Positions 58,649-64,000 of a stretch of DNA of 64,000 nt are shown piece by piece. Origin of the DNA: Collybia mongolica (lineage: Eukaryota; Basidiomycota; Agaricomycetes; Agaricales; Clitocybaceae); NCBI GenBank assembly GCA_013420905.1, contig JAAXNY010000006.1:3906001-3970000 (forward strand), given 5' to 3'. The position numbers and the translations under genes were made by a program. The number at the start of each line of letters is the position of its first letter. Position 1 is the stretch's first letter. The notes beneath the pieces were generated by a model. The model was not told the DNA's origin. It did not search any database and saw only the letters and a list, made by a program, of their open reading frames with translations.

Positions 58649-60121
58649 ATGCTCGACCATATGCCGCGCACATCTCTCCTCTGTGTAATACCTTTTGACA
58701 GCGAAAGCGACGTCGACGACAGCGATGTCAATTCCATTGCCTCAATGCCTCCGTTCAGCCCGACCCCTAGTATGGGCGCCAGCTCGTATACATCCTACGA
58801 TGTTTCCATGCGTTCCGGTTCACCCACACCTTCTGTGTGGTCTATGACCAGCTCAATGCGCGCACAAGCCTTCAAGCAAGAATTTGGACGAGGTTTGAAT
58901 AACTACTCCGAGGTATATCGTCTACCAGCAGACGAAGAGGAGTTGGACCGTCTAGGTGCGTACCCAATATAGAGACAAAACCTTGAATACTGAAATACAT
59001 CGTTGGAATGCCCAGAAAAGCAGCACGCCATGTTTACTGAGGTTATGGGAAAATATCCCCCACCCACCTACGAAATAGTGGCGGACGACATTCCAGGGGA
59101 GACCAAGGCGTGTTTGGATCTCGGCTGCGGGAGCGGAAGTTGGTGAGTTAGGACGTTAGGCCCGCCAGGAAATGTCATACGACAGCTTACTTTCCTGCCA
59201 GGATAATAGACTTTGCCCATGATTTCCCTCATTGCAGTGCTGTCGCGGTAGATTTGGTCCCTATGCAATCACCGTATGCACTATTTAAAACATCGGTCGA
59301 CTTAGTTGCTCACGATCCAACTCTAGGACATTGCCCCCGAACTGTCGGTGAGAATTATTTGTCTAGGCACACCCCCTGTTGTCTCACCCCAAAAATCTCT
59401 TACAGGAGTGAAATAGATGACATCAATCTCGGCCTTGAACATTTTTATGGCGACTTTGACGTTGTCCATGCTCAGTTGATATCCTCGGGTGTAAGTCTCA
59501 ATCTTAGTATTCTAGATCTAACTTTATATGCGAGTCCGCTCTTCCCGGCATTTTTCAGATCAAAGACTATGCTGATCTTGTCGACCATATGAGCAAAGTT
59601 CTCCGGCCCGGAGGACTTATCACGATCATGGAGTGGGATTTCCATGCGTACGACGAGAACCGGAACCAAATCAAAGTAGGAACCCACCAGCTCGGGCCCC
59701 CTTGGTGGCCACGTTGGTTAGCATTCGCCCAGCTTGCCGTTAAAAATCGTGGGGGAAGCCCTGATGCCGCTTCACACATCTCGTCTTGGATTTTCAACCA
59801 CCCTGCATTCGAAGATGTCGTCACTCAAGACTTCTGGGTACCTACATCTAATTGGATGCAGGGTGACGCAACGCAGATGCGCATAGGCGCGACGATGCGA
59901 GATGATATTCTGGTTTGTAATACCTTATTCTTCTGCCCACCGCTTAATTAACAAAATCACAGGCATTCCTAAAATCAGGAAGGCCCCTACTGCTTGGAAG
60001 TGGGGTCCCGGAGGCGATCGTTGACGAGATGCAAAATGGTGCCACAAGGGAACTCGTGGATACCCCACTGCACCAGTTTATCCGCCTTCAGCGTGTCTAT
60101 GCTCGCAAGAGGCATACCTAG
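58649..60121 (+). CDS. SAM-dependent methyltransferase, substrate unknown
   Basis: Class I methyltransferase of a type common in basidiomycetes. The first ATG of the open frame is 58649; MPRTSLLCVIPFDSESDVDD (58661) is an alternative. A Ser-rich N-terminus includes SPTPSVWSMTSSMRAQAFKQ, then GLNNYSEVYRLPADEEELDR. After an intron come KQHAMFTEVMGKYPPPTYEI and motif I ETKACLDLGCGSGSW, split by an intron before IIDFAHDFPHCSAVAVDLVP. A 21-nt exon (59327-59347) encodes TLPPNC. INLGLEHFYGDFDVVHAQLI and MSKVLRPGGLITIMEWDFHA follow, then a variable C-terminus. It ends RLQRVYARKRHT, stop 60119-60121. The SAM-binding Gly-rich loop is intact. Such genes are often linked to secondary metabolism (LaeA-like), but there is no cluster partner in this window. 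Confidence 0.82.
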
Positions 60122-60584
60122 TCCCAAAATGCTTGCTTGACTTTCACATCACTTCCCAAAATATTTTAAATCTGTCACCGAAATTTTATCCTAATTTCAA
60201 CTTATAATTTATCTTCACTAGTTTTACTATTTGCTTACATTCCTGCGACACTGACAGCCATGCAGAAATCCCCATCCATGTACATCAGCATCATACACTC
60301 AAGGTCCACAGCATTTATCACATGTAAATATTTAACTGCATTTCGGTATCTAAAATTTACTACAGTACATACTTCACACTTCACTTGCTAACATCTGCTT
60401 CTCGAATGATTAATGATCCCTCGCAGACTTTGGGATAGCACCTGTGTATGATAAGGACATAAAGAGATAAGAGGTCGCACGGAAATAGAATGTGATTGAT
60501 AATAAACAAATGAAGGGTGAGTGTAAGTGGCTAGCAATTCCTACAGTACGGTACTCAAGTAAGGACAGCATGTCGTTATTTATG

Positions 60585-62409
60585 TTATCTTTCATATTTT
60601 GGTGGCGCGATATCAAGCGAGTCATGAGGTGAATTCATCAAATTATTCATGGTCTTCGCCTCGCGTGGTGAAAGGGGTAAAGCTTGCAGAGCGGCGTCAT
60701 AAGAAGGCACGGGAATTACTGGCAACGGTTTACGGCGAGGAGATCGTGATGTGGATGCAAAACCGCTGGATGCCTGGCCCGAAGATGAGCTGCTGTGAAG
60801 TTCGTTGTATTCGGAGCTTGGCTGGTTAGAATGCGTATAGCTAGTGTTTGTATGAGAAAATGCAGATGGCGATGACGGCGACTTTGATAACCTCTTCCGA
60901 GCAGCCGCGTCGTTCAACGAGACGGGATACATGTGTCTCTGATTAGGGCGCATGTAGCCGCCTGTTCCGGGGGTAAGAAAGTTTGTATCAGAGGTCGTGG
61001 AGGAACCATCACATGGGATCGTAGTGGTCATCGAAAGGGCAGGCGTCCCCGTCGTTATGGTGCTAACGACGTTCCTCGGACCCTTGTATGGTTGGGGTAC
61101 ATATATCTGCGATTGTGGTTTGGCGGCTCGACGGCGACAGTACCAAAATAAACCGCCGATAAGGCAGAAAACAAGTGTTCCAATTATGGGACCAACGATA
61201 ACTCCAATATTGATTGAAGGATGGGTCGAGGATGGGCTGAGCGGAAGTTTTTGTTAATTGAGCATAAATGTATCATGTTCGCTTACAATCTCTTGGGTGG
61301 GCCAGGGGAGGGTCGATTCTTCGACTCGTATTGGTAAACCGTAATAGAGTTCAGGCACAACCTTGAGTCACCGCTCAAGTTGGTAATATTAATATGATGG
61401 GTTGAGTTGGGATCGAGCCCTGCACGGAAAAACAGTAGGGCGTCTGGAACAGTCCAAGTAGAGTGTCCATTAAAAGTGCTCGTGTTTCCATCAATCGACT
61501 TTTACAAATCATGAGCCCGATCTCGGAAATCATTAGGATCGAGAGAAACTCACAACAGAATACAATCCGTTCGTTGAACCTGTCATCCCCTTCACAGCAA
61601 CCGCAACTCCGCCAGTAAACGACAAAGCAACAGCCGCGCCTTGTGACGTTGTCTGTTGAAAAGGTGCAGATACGGTTGTATTTGGTACACCATTCATGTT
61701 TCCGATGGTCCACGCGCCCGAATATCGGAGAAAGGTCGTATTTGAGCCATCATAGAAGATGGGTGATGGTGGATTTTCGCTGTGGCTCAAAGATCAGGAT
61801 GTGTGAGGAACAAATATGATATACGACATACTCCCTGCGGAGTGACGACGAGATGCTTGCAAAGTTGAAGCCCAATAGGGACGAGTTCGAGGGTGGGGCT
61901 TGGGCGCTCAACGTCACTGACAGGATTGAAATTAATTGGCCGATGATTTTTAATCAACGAAGTCCTGAGAACCAACCAGAATGTAAATTTTCAACCAAGC
62001 CATATTTCGAAAAAAGAAGATTATGTGTTGAAGACTTGACAAGGCCTTGAGAGATCCTGTCAATCGTGACACTATATGTTGTATTACTCGTGCCGAATAG
62101 AGAAAGCCCAGTCCCTAAACACAGGGCATCAGTCAAGCGACAACCTCCCGATGATCTGAACATACCAAAAAATTGAAAGGTGACATTTGCATCCTGGAGG
62201 GAGGTGAAGTGAAACGAAGCACCGCGGCCAACTTCGTCCGGAACGGTATTATACGAGGATTCCGCGTACCACGCTGTCGGGAGTGCCGATCTGTCGACTT
62301 AATTGAGAGATCAATGGCGACTCGGGATGAATGGTTGGCCAGTCTCACCGTTTGGACCATAGGAAAGGTAAGGACTCGTGTCGTCTATGGTGAAATTCCA
62401 TAATGCCAT
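60585..62409 (-). CDS. Single-pass transmembrane glycoprotein-like protein
   Basis: Basidiomycete cell-surface type protein. Reconstructed start MALWNFTIDDTSPYLSYGPN at 62409, then, after introns, AWYAESSYNTVPDEVG, SFHFTSLQDANVTFQFFG, TGLSLFGTSNTTYSVTIDRI, a loop with many N-x-S/T sites and NPPSPIFYDGSNTTFLRYSG. QQTTSQGAAVALSFTGGVAV and SIDGNTSTFNGHSTWTVPDA follow, then INIGVIVGPIIGTLVFCLIG as the membrane helix (about 61125-61220) with a basic CRRR stop-transfer. The cytoplasmic tail is Ser-rich and ends DSLDIAPPKYER, stop 60585-60587. No signal peptide precedes the first ATG in frame, but a hydrophobic stretch sits just upstream in another frame (see findings). About seven introns. Likely extracellular N-terminus (inference). 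Confidence 0.7.
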
Positions 62410-62671
62410 GATGAAGGGAAGAAGGAAGCATTCCCAGGGCGCTTGCTAGTACGAAAGGCAATAATATCACTAAAACACATCACAAACCAGTTGAAACGAA
62501 TAGTAATTCGAGGCTCAGGTTCACCCACGCCGGTAAGCCTTGTGACCCTGTGGCATCATTTGGCATTGATTGGAACTGCCACTTCCGACGCCATCAGATA
62601 TATGTGGCGGTGCAACCCTTGGTCACGGGGCTACCTCTTATCTCCCCCACCAGCGACGGTTGCGCTGCACT

Positions 62672-64000
62672 ATGGATACCGTAAAACAGAGTGAAATTAT
62701 TCATCGGATCGTTCACCCAGACAGCAAGAACGTGCATGATTTCCTCGAGGACCTTCAACTCTCTGGGCTGCCTTCTCGTGAACAGATTCATCGAGAAATA
62801 GAGAGAAAATTGTTGCTGCCTCGGGAAACACTGCCCAACCATTGGCTCCCATCCTACCAAGTGTGCGATGGTGTTTGATTGGTGCTTAAAATCAGCTAAA
62901 ACCTCATTTACAGGCATTGGGAGCATACATTGTCCATTCCGTCCTTGTTATCATTGAACCCGTCCCCCCCACCCACAACCTTGGCATTCGTTCGAAAAGG
63001 TCTCAGTGGGAGAGTGATAGGCTATGTTGAAGTAATACACCGACATGCTCCTATTGCCATTTGCTGAATGACAGTCGCACCACAGACAGCTAGTATACGC
63101 CCATCTAGTGGTCTGATCTCAACGTCTCTTGAGCGTGCACCGGGGCCAAGCAAAACGTTTTTGCGAGGGAAGACGGGATATGTACCATTCTGGCCAGGGG
63201 GACTTGAAGATCCGGTTGTTGAACCAGGTGATATAGACACAACAGACTCAAATCCCGGGGGTTTTCGTACGGTACCACCTGGCTTCGCAAGAGGGTTGCG
63301 CCTGCCAGGTGGCGAAGAAGAGGAAGAAGAATTACTTGCCCTCGGCAACTTACAAACTCAAAAATCTAAACCCGCTGAAGATGTGGTACGCCTAGTCAAA
63401 GGTCCTTTGATTCAATTTACTCACACCTACGTTTCCTAGAATCCGACTGTAGATGAATCCATCGACGAGGATGGGGACGAGTTTTTTGCCAACACATCCA
63501 CCGAAATCGATGGCCTGCTTCCGACCACTGTAAGTTACGATATTTTTTATCTTAGGCATAATATATATTCGATCTGTACTTCAGACAACACACCTGAAGC
63601 CAACGAAACATCCAAATCGACGACTCAAACGCGTTAACATTCAGAAGCGCGATTGGGCTCATGTGATCGATGTCAATACCCCATTGTCTAATTTTCACGA
63701 ACTTGTCCCACAGATGGCTCACAAGGTACATGACACATGTTGCTCTGCCTTCGATCTACTTATTCGCTGGAAATGTACAGTATCCCTTTGAACTTGATAC
63801 CTTCCAGAAGCAAGCTGTCTATCACCTTGAGATGGGAGATTCTGTCTTTGTAGCTGCCCATACGTCCGCGGGGAAAACTGTCGTAGCTGAGTATGCCATA
63901 GCCCTAGCAGAGAAGCATATGACACGGTATGCATACGATCTTTCATATGTCTTATTGTTTGACAGGAACGTGTTCGAAGAGCTATCTATACTTCGCCAAT
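62672..64000 (+). CDS. SKI2: SKI2-like DExH RNA helicase, N-terminal part (partial at window edge)
   Basis: SKI2 is the helicase of the Ski complex that feeds mRNA to the cytoplasmic exosome. The gene starts at 62672 and runs off the right edge. Exon 1 includes [20 protein letters not shown] with [20 protein letters not shown]. After an intron the next exon reads [20 protein letters not shown] with [17 protein letters not shown]. Then [17 protein letters not shown] and later exons with DEDGDEFFA and [20 protein letters not shown]. The RecA core begins with [20 protein letters not shown] and the Walker A motif [20 protein letters not shown] (about 63847-63906). The Q-motif and P-loop are typical of Ski2/Mtr4; the long Ski2-type N-terminus distinguishes it from Mtr4. 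The DEVH box and arch domain lie outside. The frame is open upstream to 62570 but the ATG at 62672 starts the conserved part. Confidence 0.9.

Overview
The window is nuclear DNA of a filamentous basidiomycete fungus, most likely an Agaricomycete. The evidence is densely packed intron-rich genes with introns of about 50-60 nt, very small coding exons, a division 1 chitin synthase, a het-C family protein, a DUF6535 membrane protein and a fungal-type transmembrane glycoprotein. I see no rRNA or tRNA gene, no CRISPR array and no recognisable transposon. Gene models were assembled by eye, using splice-site consensus plus recalled protein-family conservation, so exon boundaries carry some error.

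Left part (1-8.4 kb), compact housekeeping block: TAF2 (TFIID; minus, cut by the window edge) diverges from LTV1 (40S ribosome assembly) across about 180 bp. Next come a multi-exon het-C protein with a Gly/Tyr/Ser-rich tail, MED11 (Mediator) and, convergent to it, the tubulin cofactor A gene.

Region 8.4-19.6 kb, regulatory and poorly resolved: two paralogous bHLH transcription factor genes lie on the minus strand and share an intron at the same place in the HLH. They flank a small four-helix membrane protein whose gene is broken into short exons. Several kilobases here hold no gene I can defend.

Region 19.6-40.2 kb: a large disordered Ser/Pro-rich protein, chitin synthase (minus), casein kinase 1 (with a probable 5'-UTR intron), gamma-COP, pantothenate kinase, and a protein with three homeodomains, each split by an intron at the same position.

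Region 40.2-56.4 kb: a DUF6535 membrane protein; COQ1-like polyprenyl diphosphate synthase (with an apparent loss in the second Asp-rich region); a Roadblock/LAMTOR2-like protein with a GC-AG intron; a two-RRM RNA-binding protein with RGG and proline-rich tails; Rab5 (with a 6-nt exon); an SH3-RasGEF; and IST1 (with 11-nt and 20-nt exons). Rab5, IST1, the Roadblock protein and gamma-COP all act in membrane traffic or endolysosomal signalling, but they are not an operon and their proximity need not mean a shared function.

Right end (56.4-64 kb): a gene-poor 2.2 kb, a SAM-dependent methyltransferase, a single-pass transmembrane glycoprotein (minus), and the 5' part of the SKI2 RNA helicase gene, cut by the window edge.

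I did not find a clearly new multi-gene system. The items most worth a second look are the triple homeodomain gene, the short-exon membrane protein, the duplicated bHLH pair, the COQ1 deletion, and the very small or non-canonical introns and exons.
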